From Zhengitettix transpicula (Eukaryota; Arthropoda; Insecta; Orthoptera; Tetrigidae): a DNA stretch of 64,000 nucleotides. Each line of letters starts with the position of its first letter. Position 1 is the stretch's first letter. Shown here one piece after another: positions 11,851 to 24,479 of the stretch. The notes beneath the pieces are model-generated. The model saw nothing but the letters and a program-made list of their open reading frames with translations. It was not told the origin of the DNA and made no database searches. The stretch spans positions 37,552,587-37,616,586 of the forward strand of contig CM073591.1 of NCBI GenBank assembly GCA_037074705.1, read 5' to 3'. The translations under genes and the position numbers were made by a program.

Positions 11851-12730
11851 GTGATAAGATATATAAAAAAATTATTTGTGCACTATTTATATGCAAGCAG
11901 GGTGTTTCTTGCGTCCGTCTTTTCGCTGAACTTCAAAGTCGAAAGATCTTTACAGAAGGCGATACAGAGAAAGAGAGAAGGACGGAGAGAGGAAGACCAA
12001 GTGGCGTGGAACTCTGCCCCTGAATTAGTCGCGCTTCATCTAAAATCGATTACTGGTGTGGATGAACGACTGCCTAATTGATTGGTCATCGTCGGTCGTC
12101 CGGATCGCCCTGGAGGGTGTCAAGAACGGAGGACCACCACCAGAGAGAGACCGAAAAAGAATAGAGCCATTAAAGAAGGAGGCCGCGGACTAATAAAAAG
12201 AGAAACCAAGTCGAACAGGTTCTTATAAGAGCACTCTATAGCCAATTCACTAATTCGGGGCAGTTTACAGCTCGGAATACGTGGACCGAGGAGATTTTAC
12301 AGCCGTACATATCTCCTTTCATTTATTTTTTTCCTCAGTCTGTTTCTCTTTTTGCCCCTTTCCTTTCACGTATTGGTCCGTAAGAAACCTGCCGCTGCTG
12401 CTGCAATTTTTATTGCCCTCCACAATGCTCACTCAATCCTATGCGTTCAGATGTGCGCGGCTTAAAACACATATATACATATACTCTTTCTACTCGTCGG
12501 GGTTTTTTTGCTTCGAAATTTTATTATAGCGTTAAAATTGAATAGGCGTGTTCCTCTTCTCCTTTTTTTATTGGGAAAGGATGAGACCTCCCAGAGATCG
12601 AGTCCTAATTGCCCTGGGCTCTGGGCCCATCAATACCCTGTCTATAGTCACTGCCGCTCTGTACAGTCACGACAACAACCGAAGGCGCATTCTTATGCCA
12701 CTCTAAGTACGCAGAACCGATAAACTTTTT
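11851..12730. promoter_or_regulatory. Mixed-composition island, candidate regulatory DNA
   Basis: Contains purine-rich (about 11955-12000, 12145-12200) and pyrimidine-rich (about 12300-12370) runs with several CpG-bearing motifs. Open frames of 71-82 codons look like random translation, with a pyrimidine-tract-derived Phe/Ser-rich product. No exon-like structure seen. Confidence 0.2.
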
Positions 12731-14250
12731 AAGGCCACAATTTGTCTGTAGTCAGAACTTTAGCTCCGAAACGATAACAAATAAAATAAACTTCAGTGTA
12801 TTTTTTTTCATTTTCATAACTGATTGATATTCATACCATAGGGAGTGTGATCGTTTTATTATTTTTTATTTAATCTTATTAAAGAACATATTAATCATTC
12901 TTCGAATAGCATTTTTGTAATTAATATGTGAACCTAACCAGAACCTAAAATGTTGGATGTAATCAATATAAAAAATTATTTAATGGGTCAGTTTTAATCA
13001 AAAGAAGACATATACTGCGTTAAGAACTTGTCACCCAAAATTTCAATTTTTTCGTAAATTTTCTCAAATAAAATGTATATTTAAATAGTTTTTACAAAGT
13101 TAGTCGTATTTACTTCATATCGCAATTTTATTGCATAAATTATTCAAAGTTGTATTCATTTCATTAGGTGATTTGATATCCAGTTAAATTTAAAAATGAA
13201 AGTTAAAAGTAATTGATAACGTAATTAAGACTTTTATGATCTATAAATAACTTACCACATATATTAAATTTTCTCCATATTCAATTTCGCTACTTAGGTT
13301 CATAAAATCACATTAAACTGCATGTTTCTATCCGCAGTCATGAAAAAAAATTCATTTAAAATATAATCGACAGTAAGTGTGATAGTGACAGGTTTTTTTT
13401 TTCCACACAAAGTAAGGAATTATTATTAATTCCCTTATGTGAATACTAAACTGCCGGATTTTATTGTTGTATTCAATGCATTTAAATGAAATTAGTTGTA
13501 ATATTTATTAAAATGTTATTTTTCATCCATTTTTAAAAACCGGCCACACTTCCATCAGAAAAATGAGAAACTTGAGATTGCTATTTAACAATACTATAAA
13601 CTCTGTAAGGCAAATTTGGTTCTTTCTCAGCGTTATTTATAAAGTAATTAAATTAAACTAAAGTTTTTTTAAAGTATTATGGCACCCAACGTTGGGACGT
13701 TATATATAGTAACCATATAAGTCCTGGAAAATTGGATAGCTTCACGGTTGGATATTCATACAATAGGAATATTAATGCACATTGTGAAAACCAGCATATT
13801 TCCAAATGAAACAGTTAATGACAGAGTACCCGTATTTTTGTATTTTGTGATTTAATTTTCAAATTTATTAGGATAGCCATTATTAAACGAAATTATTTTG
13901 TGTTTCTCCATAAATTTACAATACCTGTGTAAGATCGAAGTGTGGAGTAAATACAGTAGTTATATGAATAATATATAGCAAACTTCAGCGTATATTACTA
14001 CAAAAAATACGCGCTACGTTGCTAGTATCGAATAAAGGTTTAGGAATGTTTTGGAAGATGGCATTGAAATATATTTATAGCCATGAACTGAACACGCTCT
14101 CAATTGAATTCTTTAATCACCATCCCGTATCTGATATTCGACAAGTTATTACCATTCCCTATAGTTCGAATGGAAAGGTGATTGTATTGAGGTTACTGGA
14201 CGGAATGAGACGTCAGGACATAATCATGTAAGCAATTACAAATCACGTCG
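12731..14250. other. AT-rich non-coding DNA
   Basis: Long AT-rich stretch; one 70-codon frame at 14019-14231 without recognisable motifs. No repeat family identified. Confidence 0.5.
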
Positions 14251-15440
14251 AATTGAGTCGCCGCGGGGCGTCCATTGTGAGAAGACCTGCACTACTCCTC
14301 AATAAAAATACAAGGTCAACAGACAACGGCGTCGAGTAAAGAACAGTGGTGGATCTGCGATGCGAAGAATAGATCGGAACGACAGCATGCGGTACATTCT
14401 CACGCAATAATGTATTCTGTGTCAGCAGAGATGAGAATTGGGAATTGTATTGTTAACGCTTCATTAACATTCCTATAGATGATGATCCGTACTTCCATTT
14501 CTTTGACATCTGGAGGCACACGTAGGTAGTTGAAATGTAGTACCTGAGTCTGAAAAGAGAAAAGGACTCACATGCATAATAGAAATACAAAAAAGAACAT
14601 AGAGAGAGCATGAAAGAAGATGAACAGGTATTAATTAAAGCAAAAAGAGCAAGTAGAGTTGTTTGTGTATCGAAAATATGAAGAACGGATGAAGAGTACT
14701 GTTGGGCAGATGAAGTGTAATTGAGAAATATTTAAGAGACGAGGATAATGTATCGAAGAAACTCATCTTCAGTAACCAAACTAAAATCCTAATACTTACA
14801 GAGAAATGATCAGGCATCAGTGTGTCAGCCTCCAGGCTATTTTTGTCTCATCTACTAATTATGAGAAAAAATTAAATCAATCGTTCAATTAAATTTTATT
14901 ATAATACAATAAAACTTAAAAGGATATAAAATGAATAGGAGACGTATACATTAATAAACAAGGCAAAAATTGAACCCTTAAAAATGGTTATATAAATTCA
15001 AAAATATTGAATTCATGGCCAGTTGAATTCAAGAGAGAAAAAAAGGTAAATTATTCGAAAAGGGCTGAAATTATAAACTATCTCGAAACAAGATGTGTGA
15101 CATGAGTGTGGGCTGAAGGAGAATTAATTACGCTATAGATAGATAGATTTATACACCTTTAGCCCTCTAATGGGGAAATAGGATTCGTCACAAATAGGAT
15201 ATTATAAGGGAAAAAATCTGCCTGTAAATCTTTTGGATGTCGGATTTTTTTTAAAAAAAATTATCGTTGTCACATCCTTAACAACTAGAGTCAAACATGA
15301 GAAATTATGTTTTTAAAGAAGAAATAAGTTGAAGGACTTCACTGGAATATACGATAAGAAAGAATCGTGGTGCAATTTATGATTATATTTGGCCTAATAA
15401 CTTGGGTTTTCTAAATTATCGCGTGAATCTTTCAAGCTTT
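14251..15440. other. Non-coding DNA, purine-rich on the plus strand in part
   Basis: About 14550-14760 is strikingly A/G-rich on the plus strand. The remainder is AT-rich. No gene or repeat family identified. Confidence 0.4.
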
Positions 15441-15479
15441 ATTGTGTAAAAGAGGTGTTAAATTTTCATATTTCAGCTT

Positions 15480-16020
15480 CAGGTTCAAAGTTACAGCCCT
15501 CCAAGTGATTTCAACGGAAACGTCGAGAGAGACGGATTTAAGGGGAACCCCGAGCCCATTCGTCTCGCCAGGAACAATCGAACGGCATCGTAATCGAAAC
15601 TCGTCGATCACGCTCGCTATTAAAGCAGGGCGGACGCTTAATAATATTTCAGCGGGAACGCGAATTATTTATAGGTTACGGAGCATAATTTTAATTTGTA
15701 ATCTGGTCGGGCCGGCGTACGATCAGAAGGCCATTAGAGCGAGCCTCGGCAGGGGGCCCGGGCGCCATAACTCCACGTTTGACGCCGACGGTAATTGTGC
15801 GGTAGCAAGGACTGATTTATCGGCCAGAGGACCTCCTGTGGTGAGGGACTCGTCCTGGACAACTTTCCCAACTATTTCCCTTCCCGGCCACCATACAGAT
15901 ACTCGCGAAACAGAGAAATATCGAACGCGGTTCCGTCGCACCTAGAAGTTCCTTCGTTGCATACGTTGACTTCAAGAGATCGCTATCGCGCTTTTCACGA
16001 ACTACTTGCACGACATTTCA
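15480..16020. promoter_or_regulatory. GC-rich high-complexity island, candidate conserved element
   Basis: One of the most GC-rich and motif-dense blocks in the window, with GGGCCGGCGTACGATC, GGGGGCCCGGGCGCC and AT-rich homeodomain-like sites (CTTAATAATATTTCAG, GCATAATTTTAATTTG). It overlaps the longest open frame of the window (167 codons, 15442-15945), but a 72-codon minus frame is also open and the translation is Arg/Thr/Ser-rich with no domain I recognise. I therefore read it as non-coding regulatory DNA rather than an exon. Confidence 0.35.
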
Positions 16021-16500
16021 ATTACCACGTGTCACCCACACCTTTCCTAAATAGAAACGGGCATTATTGGGTTGTATTGAAGGAATTCTTCGAAATCTTT
16101 TAACACATATTCCGCCTGACCAGCGAAAACTCTTCCGCTATTTCCGAAGACTTCCTGTTGACTAAAGAACTGTCTCTAATTCATCCACGTTATTAGCTTC
16201 AACAGATTTTCCAATAGTTGGACACATATTGCTGGTTAAGGAGACTAGAGGGAAATATAGAGGCAATACGAATGCCATAAAATAATGAAAACCGCTGGCT
16301 GACATTTAATCCAAAAACGGAACGCATTGTTTACTGTAAATTCAAATAAAGTATGTCTCGACATTTCTGTGATACCGTTTGTAATTCTTTTTTAATATCA
16401 CTGCTCTTCGTGAAGTTATATTCGTTATTTTCTCTTAGCTACTTGACCCATTGAGAGAAGGAGAAATTGATTCTTTTATGACATTCTCATTAATCTCTGT
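16021..16500. other. Mixed to AT-rich non-coding DNA
   Basis: Nothing recognised beyond moderate complexity. Confidence 0.4.
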
Positions 16501-16529
16501 AACATTCCGGAAAACCACTGCGCTTTTTT

Positions 16530-16920
16530 CTTACAAAGAAACGTAAATACTTTTTTTTATGTCTAGAAATACACAAATCAAAACCGTCCTGAATGCGGCA
16601 AATAGAGATAGAATACTCGGATAAATGGAATTGGCGGAATGATGTTGGCAATCTTCGTAGAGCGAAGATAATTTATTTCGGAGAACTAATTCGCGTATGA
16701 CTCGGGGAGATTGGAAAATTCCTTCCCCGTGGCACAATCACATCAGGAATATTAATGGAGGAGCCGATCAGGGCGAATGTCACCGCCTCAATTACCTGCA
16801 TCTCATCCGCAATGCAGACATCGATGAAGCCGGAATAATTACAGTCTCACACAGTTGTTGCCAACGAGTTATTCGCCATTTCATTTTCCGAAGCCTCTAA
16901 GAAGAAAACAGGGTCATTTG
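16530..16920. promoter_or_regulatory. Candidate regulatory island
   Basis: High-complexity block with GGGGAGATTGGAAAATTCC, TCAATTACCTGCATC and a TTCCGGAATG-like context. Frames of 67-68 codons are open on both strands without known motifs. Function inferred from composition only. Confidence 0.25.
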
Positions 16921-18640
16921 AAATACCATGCGATATTACATGTGGTTGATGTTGATTGTAGACTCGTATTCAAATCAGATGCGGAACATAATACAAGATG
17001 TTACAGTGTTGCTTGAGCGAGTGCTACATATAGGGATTCACATTATCCTCGTCACTAAAGCCTAGTGGGGAAACGGATTAATGTGCTCATACCGAAAATG
17101 TATAACAAGGCTCCTCATAATGCCGTAAATATGCTTATACAATTTTCAAAACTGTTTAATAAATGACTTCTTTTAAATATTTTATAATTCTATACAACCA
17201 CTTCACTACAAGTGTACTACGTGGTTTTGCATGGCGATTTGCTGAACGACTGTTTTATATGACAATAAATAATTCAACTCGTAATAATGAAGAATTTAGT
17301 GCAAGTATGTATAATTAGTGTATGTCATGTGCGACAGTCCGTGAATAATCCTGAAATTAATTATCAGTTATACTAAATATTACATCACTTAACGAATAGT
17401 AACCACTAAACTATTTACGCCCATTAAATTATATCGGTGAAATTTTAGAAAAAAAAATTTAAACGTTTCACAAATCGATTTCGCTTCGTATTTAAATTTT
17501 CTTGACTAAATTTATTTTCTTTCCTGATAGTCTTCAAATAGGAAGAGTAATGGGATCGAGTGTGCTTAATCTGTTTTACATTAATTGTGTTTAGTAAATA
17601 ATCTTTGTTTTTTATATTTACGTATTAATGAAATTTTGCACGAAGGTGTCAGTATTACAGATTAATTAGAATATATAGCATAATCATAATTTAATCTTAA
17701 AATATTATTTTGTAAGTATTTATTCACGTATCTTATTTCTTCTTTGGAAAACTAATGGAAAAATTGAATGTAAAATATATTGATATAATTATTATATAAG
17801 CTATCAATTAAAATGTTAAATATTAAAATATTAAAGCTTATTGGTCAATTTTTATATCATTATTTGATTAAAAAACAGCAGTAATTAAAATAAAACTTTA
17901 ATAACATTTGTAATTACACCCAATATATAGGTTTAGAATCATCGAATGTAAAGTCAATATTGATTATAATAATTAAATCATTTTGCATAATTAAAATATT
18001 TCTTACGATTGGAGCACATATTTCGTTATAGGACTGAAAATGAATCCCAATAAATTTTTAAAAGAGTAATATTATTTTTTGCAGAAAAAACAACAAATGA
18101 AATAGGTGAACGTTTTGGTTCTCATCAAAGTTAACCGCAACATTAAAATACTGCAAGTTCTGAAAAAAATTTATTTTACTGTTTGAATATTTTATTAGCC
18201 TTAAATCTTTCAATTATGAAACGAGCAGTAAAAGATAAAAATAAAAGGAGAATCAACTAATCAGGTCACAGGGAAAGTAATTCTATAAAAAATTAATCGT
18301 AACATCCTAACATGAAAATTGAAAATATTTTTATTTGTTCGTTGATAATTCTTCGTTGATTGTTCTTCGTTGCTGTTGTTATGAATCACAGAACTCAATT
18401 CCAACGCTGATATATTCGTCTTAGATATACATATATTTGTATTTAAGTGTAAAAATGAGGAATACATGGTCTGAAGTGTGTTTCACAAAGTTATAATCGT
18501 GATAGGAATTAATTTAAATTTGCATAATGACTTCCTAAAATTCGTTGATGGATCCCAATATTTTATGGACCCGCTGACAGATTTCTCATTGAAAATTCAA
18601 CTATCGACAGCCAGCATTACATATTGAGCAAATTTGTTTC
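16921..18640. other. AT-rich non-coding DNA
   Basis: Very AT-rich, particularly 17400-18250. No gene or repeat family recognised. Confidence 0.5.
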
Positions 18641-19095
18641 TTCCCACAACTGTTCCCTTCGCCGTGCTGACGTAAATCGATGGTAATTAGAGTGGTGTGT
18701 TTACAGGTGGAGGAATTCGTTTTCCCACCGGGTTGGACCTTCCTTTATCTGGAGCATCAATCCACGGCGGCGTCACACATGGCCGCACTGCCGCAATGGA
18801 AATATTTTTATGCTAATTGCATTAGCAGCGGCCCGAGAAAGTTTTATTGAGCCCGGCATGTTCTTGTCTTCTTTTCTCCTGTCTTCTATGCGTGCGGCCA
18901 GCCGCGAAACTATCGCCAGCTTCCAATACCATCCAACACCTGGCCTTTACAGCTCCAACAACGGTAATTACAGGTCCTTTTGTTCGATCAAGTGAACGAC
19001 GCGCTTATTATTTGCTAAACAGTCAGAAGGCGGTGAAATACTTCCCACGGCGGCCTACGAGAATGTGGGAATTATCAATGGATTAGCGGAGATAT
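18640..19095. promoter_or_regulatory. Candidate enhancer-like island with POU/homeodomain-like sites
   Basis: High-complexity block. At about 18809-18830 it contains TATGCTAATTGCATTAGC, in which GCTAAT and ATTAGC are inverted around a 3-base spacer. This gives a TAAT-N3-ATTA arrangement like a dimeric paired-class homeodomain site, and ATGCTAAT resembles a POU octamer. CpG-rich stretches GGCGGCGTCACAC and GGCCGCACTGCCGC flank it. Overlapping 61- and 79-codon frames show no domain. Regulatory role is inferred. Confidence 0.35.
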
Positions 19096-19690
19096 CAGAT
19101 GTCAATTGACAAAGGTTTAATTTAGGATGAAATTACTTTAAGACAACTGATGGTTATCAGTGTATAATGGGCCACTGGAAATGTATCATTCAGCCAATCT
19201 GTGTAGAAAATTTGATCATGACCATAACTAAAATGAAAATCGTTTCTGGGATCGAATCAGAACAGTTCAATTTAATGACTCCACAAGCACCTAAATAGAT
19301 CTTTCTCCGCTTTAATTAAATTTATGTTGTTTTTATAGTGCATTTTGATTCATAATTTAAAAAATATATTATTGTTTATTTTTAATAATAAGTAATTAAG
19401 ACATTTCAAATAATTTAATTTAAGGAGGAGACTATTTCCGATACACTTTTTCTACAGCAGTTAACGATATTTCAGAAAAAAAGAAACAAATATGTTAGAA
19501 TAAATCAGTTATTTCAGTTGAGAAATTTGAATACATTACTATTTTTCGTAAGTTCACACAGTCTTAAAAGCGTATAACAAACTCTGTCATCTTTTGTACT
19601 TACTTTAGGAAAGAAACACTTTATCGGCAAAACACCCCAACCACCTATGGGGGAGGGGGTAGAAGGAGCGGCATTTTAAAGACATTCTAA
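19096..19690. other. AT-rich non-coding DNA
   Basis: AT-rich; a short G-rich tract (GGGGGAGGGGG, about 19650) precedes the minisatellite. Confidence 0.45.
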
Positions 19691-20200
19691 AATACAGTAA
19701 GTATTTTTGACACTTTTAGAGTAGCGAGAGTATTTTTGTGTCTCATGATATCGAGACTATTTTTCACTCTCTTAAAGTACCGCGAGTATCTCTGATATCC
19801 TTAACGTACTCTATTAGAGCGGCAAAGAGACTCTTTTTGACTCTCTTAACCTAAGGGAATAATTTTTTTCTTTCTTAAATGTGTACTTTTGATTCCCTTA
19901 GCATACCGGGAGTGTTTTCAACTCTCTTAAGGAACCGAAAGTAATTTTGACTCATTTTTTACTCTCTTAAAGTATGTCACATATTTTTGATTCTTTTAAG
20001 GTTCCTGGAGTGTTTTTTACTCGCAAAGGTACCGGGAGTATTTCTTACATTCTTGAGTAATATGAAGAAACTCGCTTAGGGAACCAGGGATATAATTAAC
20101 TCTTTGAAGGTAGTCTGTGCATATTTGACTGTTTTTGGGTGCGGCGTATATTTTTTGGAGAGTATTTTTCATACTATTTTGTATCGGGAGTATTTATTAT
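19690..20200 (+). repeat. Diverged ~29-bp minisatellite
   Basis: Recurrent blocks of the form GAGTATTTTTGACTCTCTTAA followed by AGTACCGG, spaced about 27-40 bases, are recognisable at least a dozen times, with heavy divergence and indels. Example matches: ACTCTCTTAAAGTACCGCGAG near 19767-19787 and ACTCTCTTAAGGAACCG near 19921. The array is old and non-coding. It lies just upstream of the Helitron at 20299. Confidence 0.7.
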
Positions 20201-20298
20201 AATCTAAAGGCACTGATCGGTTATCATAAAATTATATTTACCTCTACATAGGTACGATAAATCACTTCTTGACAAATAGTATATTGTCATAATAAAAA

Positions 20299-21074
20299 TC
20301 TATCTTCTATAAAATAAAAAGGGCTGTATATTTGTATGTATGTATGAATTTACGTTAATTTCTATACAGATTTAAAATCGTGGACAGATTGCAACAAAAA
20401 TTGGTACACATATTCTTAAAGAACGCGATTAACTGTACTGTGGGGTTGAAAAACCCCTAGCATAAAAGTGTAAAGAATTAAAATTTAATAATGTGATCAT
20501 TTTGTGTTAAATTACTGCGCGCCAAGAGACCTGACGTCACGAGACAGAGAACCGTTACTACGCGACGAACAAAGGAAATAGTTCATTTTTCCGTAATGAA
20601 ATAAAGCAGAAATATTTTCATTGAGTAAAAAGTATAATTTTATCCAGTAATACCCCATCGAATGATAATAAAAAACAATACTAAATACTTTATGATCTTT
20701 GCGGAAAATGTAAGTTAATTTCCTCGCCAGATTAGTGACTCCAATATGGCGTCTATTTTTTACATTGTGAATGTAGGTAACATTTACATCAATTTAAACT
20801 TTCGTAATGTCTGAAGACTGAGGGACAATAATATCCTGCAATACTCAAAGAGTACATTTAGGTATTCCATTAGAAAATAAATTCGGAGGTTTGTGTGTTG
20901 GGTTTGAGGAAATTAAATTCAATGTATTATACAGCTATCGGCCGAAAGTGTGTACGGAACTAGGAACATTCAGATATAGGTTAAATCACTTCTTGACTTA
21001 AGATTAATATAGAATTAATTATTTTTCCGAGTTTATATAAATACGTACACGGGCAACGCCGGGCACCCAGCTAG
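20299..21074 (+). mobile_element. Non-autonomous Helitron, complete (family H1)
   Basis: Begins TCTATCTTCTAT after an A, and ends ACGGGCAACGCCGGGCACCCAGCTAG before a T (split here: GC-rich block, then CCCAGCTAG). This is the A|TC...CTAG|T insertion signature of Helitrons, with a GC-rich 3' terminal block. It is 776 bp long with no Rep/helicase coding. A second copy lies at 38649-39411, sharing long internal stretches such as CGTTACTACGCGACGAACAA and the TGAAATAAAGCAGAAATATTTT block. It would depend on enzymes encoded elsewhere. Confidence 0.8.
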
Positions 21075-21550
21075 TTTTAAATAAAACAAAAAAACTACTA
21101 ATGATATATCGTATAAAAATACTACTAGCCCACTAATATAAATATCCATGAAATGTCTTAATAATTGGACAACTTTCAAAAAACTAATCGTTATAATTAA
21201 TCCAGGTACGGTGAATGTTGAGAGGTGAAAGTCTATCCGAAAGATCCCTCTCTTTCAACGAACTCTACACGATCCCATTGCGTCACCCAGTTACAGGAAA
21301 ATAAACAAAACTATTGTAAAAAGTAAATAATCACGACTGATGGTTTATGAGTACTGCCGACTCCTATATGCGTGTATTGTGCTACGGATGTGGTATTGTT
21401 TATTGATGTAAATTAACTGTTTATTGAGTTGAAGATTCTGGGACGTGATAATCGGTTTCCTGCCTTTGTTTCAGAAAGGATAACTACCACATTATTATTT
21501 ACTGCGGTTTAATAAAGACGGCGAATTAGGTAAAATATTATTCTGGCATC
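21075..21550. other. AT-rich non-coding DNA
   Basis: Nothing recognised. Confidence 0.45.
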
Positions 21551-22260
21551 CATGTACCCGTCCCAATTATGTGTGATGACGTCATTCGTCTCTAGGTCGC
21601 ACCGCGCACTGAACCAGAGCCTCAACTTATTCACAACTTCGTCAGGAATGTATATTAGAAGGATTCTTGCCAGAAAACGCCGGTAATTTATGTCGAAGGC
21701 TGGCTTTAAAAGAAAAAAAATTCAATTGTTTTGGAAGTTTATCGTTAAAAAAGAATTATTACATCCCCTTTTTTTAACTGAATTATTAAAAATGGCTATC
21801 GAAGACGCGGGAGACACCGGTACATTTTATTTACTGATGACTTTTCGTCATTCTTACTATAACCAATGTTCTTATAATTATCGTAACTCTGCAACTTGTA
21901 AAAGGTCTGTATGCGTTGTCGATGGCAAATTTATTGTTCGAATTGAGCGTTGTACACTTCACTTATTTGTAGTATGCTGAAAGGGAAACGAGAGATCACG
22001 GGTCTGCGTGGTGTGAGTGAACTTCACTCTTTTCGGAGCAGCTAGTGGATGTATTTCGCAGACTCAGGGCTCAAGGTCGCCAATAATTGCGTTTCCATGC
22101 AACATCGCCAAATCTGCCAGCTCAGAGGGGCACTCGCACTCACACAATCCCGACACATTTCCACTTAATCTATTCTTCTTATTCGTGCTTGCATTAACAT
22201 TGATTCAAGTAAGTGAGTGAGTGTGCGTGAGAGAGAAAGAAAAGGCTATTTTCTGCTGCG
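21550..22260. promoter_or_regulatory. Mixed-composition island, candidate regulatory DNA
   Basis: Moderate-GC, high-complexity sequence with a 96-codon plus-strand frame (21690-21980) and a 67-codon frame (22017-22220). The first translation has Cys and Tyr clusters but no motif I recognise. A GTAAGTGAGTGAGTGTG sequence at about 22208 resembles a donor splice site followed by GT repeats, so a small exon cannot be excluded. Confidence 0.2.
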
Positions 22261-23778
22261 TAACAGATCGCGAAGTTGGAAATTAAATTCTGGGAAATGA
22301 AACTCCGAAATGATGTACAGAAAGGTATTAATTAATAAATGTTCAAAAGTATATATGATTATTGGCATTTAAATTAATTCTTACAGTGGCTTTGTTTGGA
22401 GTATGAATGATTTATTTTTCTCTAGCTTGATTTTTGGAGATTGTCGGGTATAATGAGGGAAAATTATAAATGCTTCAAAAACCTATTTAAATATTAAATA
22501 CTTAGCTAATTAAAATGTTTTGACGATTATTACTCTGCGTTAATGTCTGTTTGGGCTTGGTCACTTTGCTTGAGTAGACTGGCACAATTCCTTGAGGACT
22601 ATTTTTGAGAGGGTTCGACTGTGGAAATTTACGTTGATGGAGCCGAGCACTTTCACACATCTGTGTGATAAATTGAAACAGTAGCTGCCGACGTTTCGTC
22701 CCAAACTGCCGAAATTTAAGTGTATAATGTAAAGTTTTCAGAGGAGCTCCACGGTGAGAAAAATGTAGCTTGTGCGTGTCCGATGTGAGTCCTCGAAGAA
22801 ATTAAGTTATCGAAGGAATTTGAAAGTGGAAATAAATAAATAATGCGATGAGTTAGTACCAGTAGTTAAGTGTAGTGCTTGTGTTTATGAAGAGCAGAAT
22901 ATAGTGAAATAAAAGCGTAAGTGGGAGTATATTTAAATTGTTATAGTGAAAAATAATTCTAGGCGGCTTTCGAGAAACAAAGGAGTGGAAACGCAGACCC
23001 TGAAACGACTTCAGCACATCATATTTGTCAATATATAAGCATTTTTATATTGGTACATAAGTTTTGCCAAATATAACCACAAAAATATAACCTGAAAGAA
23101 AAAGTCCACGTTTATAATTTTATTTAAGTAAAATTTGTAATTTTTTCCCTAAAATTTTTATTGATAACTAAAATATTTGATATTATTTAAAGAAAATTTA
23201 TTATTAATTTTTAATAAGAAAATAATAGAATACTATTTACAGCTTTAGGCTAAAACTTAAATGTAGTAAAGAGATTAGTTTTTCCTTATAGTAATAATAA
23301 TAATGATGGGGAGTGTCCATGTTTAGAGAGGAGGAGTAGCCTTCATCCCCACTAGTCGATAAATACATAAAATCGAGACCCGATTCCTCCCCGGTTTATT
23401 GCGGTCACTTTCATGTTTATAAATGACTCAGCCCGATTCCTTCCCACCTAAAACCTCAACTAGTCCCGAGTACTTCCTGTCTTATTGGCAAGACCTGCGC
23501 GCCTACATAACCTTACCACTAAGAATCAAAAAAAAAATTAATAATATTCTCATTTGTATCACCTAAAATTCCTCAAAACGAATTAAAATTAACTTTATAA
23601 TTTTTAAAGGCGAATTTTTTTCAGTGATGTTTATCAGCAAATTTATTAATTCTAGACTTAGAAAACTAAATAATCTTATAAATTATCTTTCAAGACAAAA
23701 ACTTTGTCACTTTTTTATCATTCTTCCGTTTTTAAAGAGCATACAATTTAAAATATTAAAATTTTATATATAATACAG
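22261..23778. other. AT-rich non-coding DNA
   Basis: AT-rich, with a moderately GC patch at about 23300-23520. No gene or known repeat recognised. Confidence 0.45.
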
Positions 23779-23881
23779 TTTATGACCAGTTTCAGACAGT
23801 TTATTTAATTAATTTTTAAAAAATGTTTTGGTACGCATTTGTGATTTTTAATTCAATAAACTGTCTGAAACTGGTCATAAA
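23779..23881. repeat. 27-bp perfect inverted repeat (hairpin)
   Basis: Arms 23779-23805 and 23855-23881 are perfectly complementary around the core TATGACCAGTTTCAGACAG, with a 49-base AT-rich loop. Nothing else links it to a known element. It may be a small MITE or a recent inverted duplication. Confidence 0.9.
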
Positions 23882-24466
23882 ATATATTCTTAAATGGTGA
23901 TTTAGTTTTTAATTATTGAATTATTCACATAATTTTCGGATGAAAATGGGAAATAAATCCTAAATCCTGGAGATATAAGATACAATTTCTTGCCTGCATT
24001 ATTGGGTTTTGAACATAATTTTTTTTTATATTTGTTCAGGGTTGTTTCCATTTTTTTTCATAAATTTCTGATTAGTTTATTTTAATTTGACACAAATAAC
24101 AATAATAATGATAATAATCACATTACGGTACCATACATGCAATTATATGGTGTTTTTCAAGATTTTATGTCAACAATGCCACAATTGGAGAATTACTTAA
24201 CCTCTTCTGTTATGTGGAAAATTACATCGACAAAAATTCCCAATTTCCTCCAACCCTGTGGGCAGAATTTTCAGTCAACCCAGAACTGATAAACAAACAA
24301 GGTGAAAACTTTCACACGAAGTTGAATGAACAGTTTTATTCGTCACATCCCGATATCTATAAATTTGTTGAAGTTTTACTTATGATGTAAGCTGCCGCCA
24401 ACATCAAAATTAAATCGCCTGCAGTCACTAAAAAATGCTAAAAGTAAGAATATACATCAGTAAATT
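23882..24466. other. AT-rich non-coding DNA
   Basis: No recognised feature. Confidence 0.45.
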
Positions 24467-24479
24467 AAAACGTGTAGGA

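Noticed and set aside
15442..15945. Longest open frame (167 codons) as a gene or exon
   Set aside because: The translation has no recognisable domain, an overlapping frame on the other strand is also open, and the block is GC-rich and stop-poor. No splice-site context or homologous copy supports coding.
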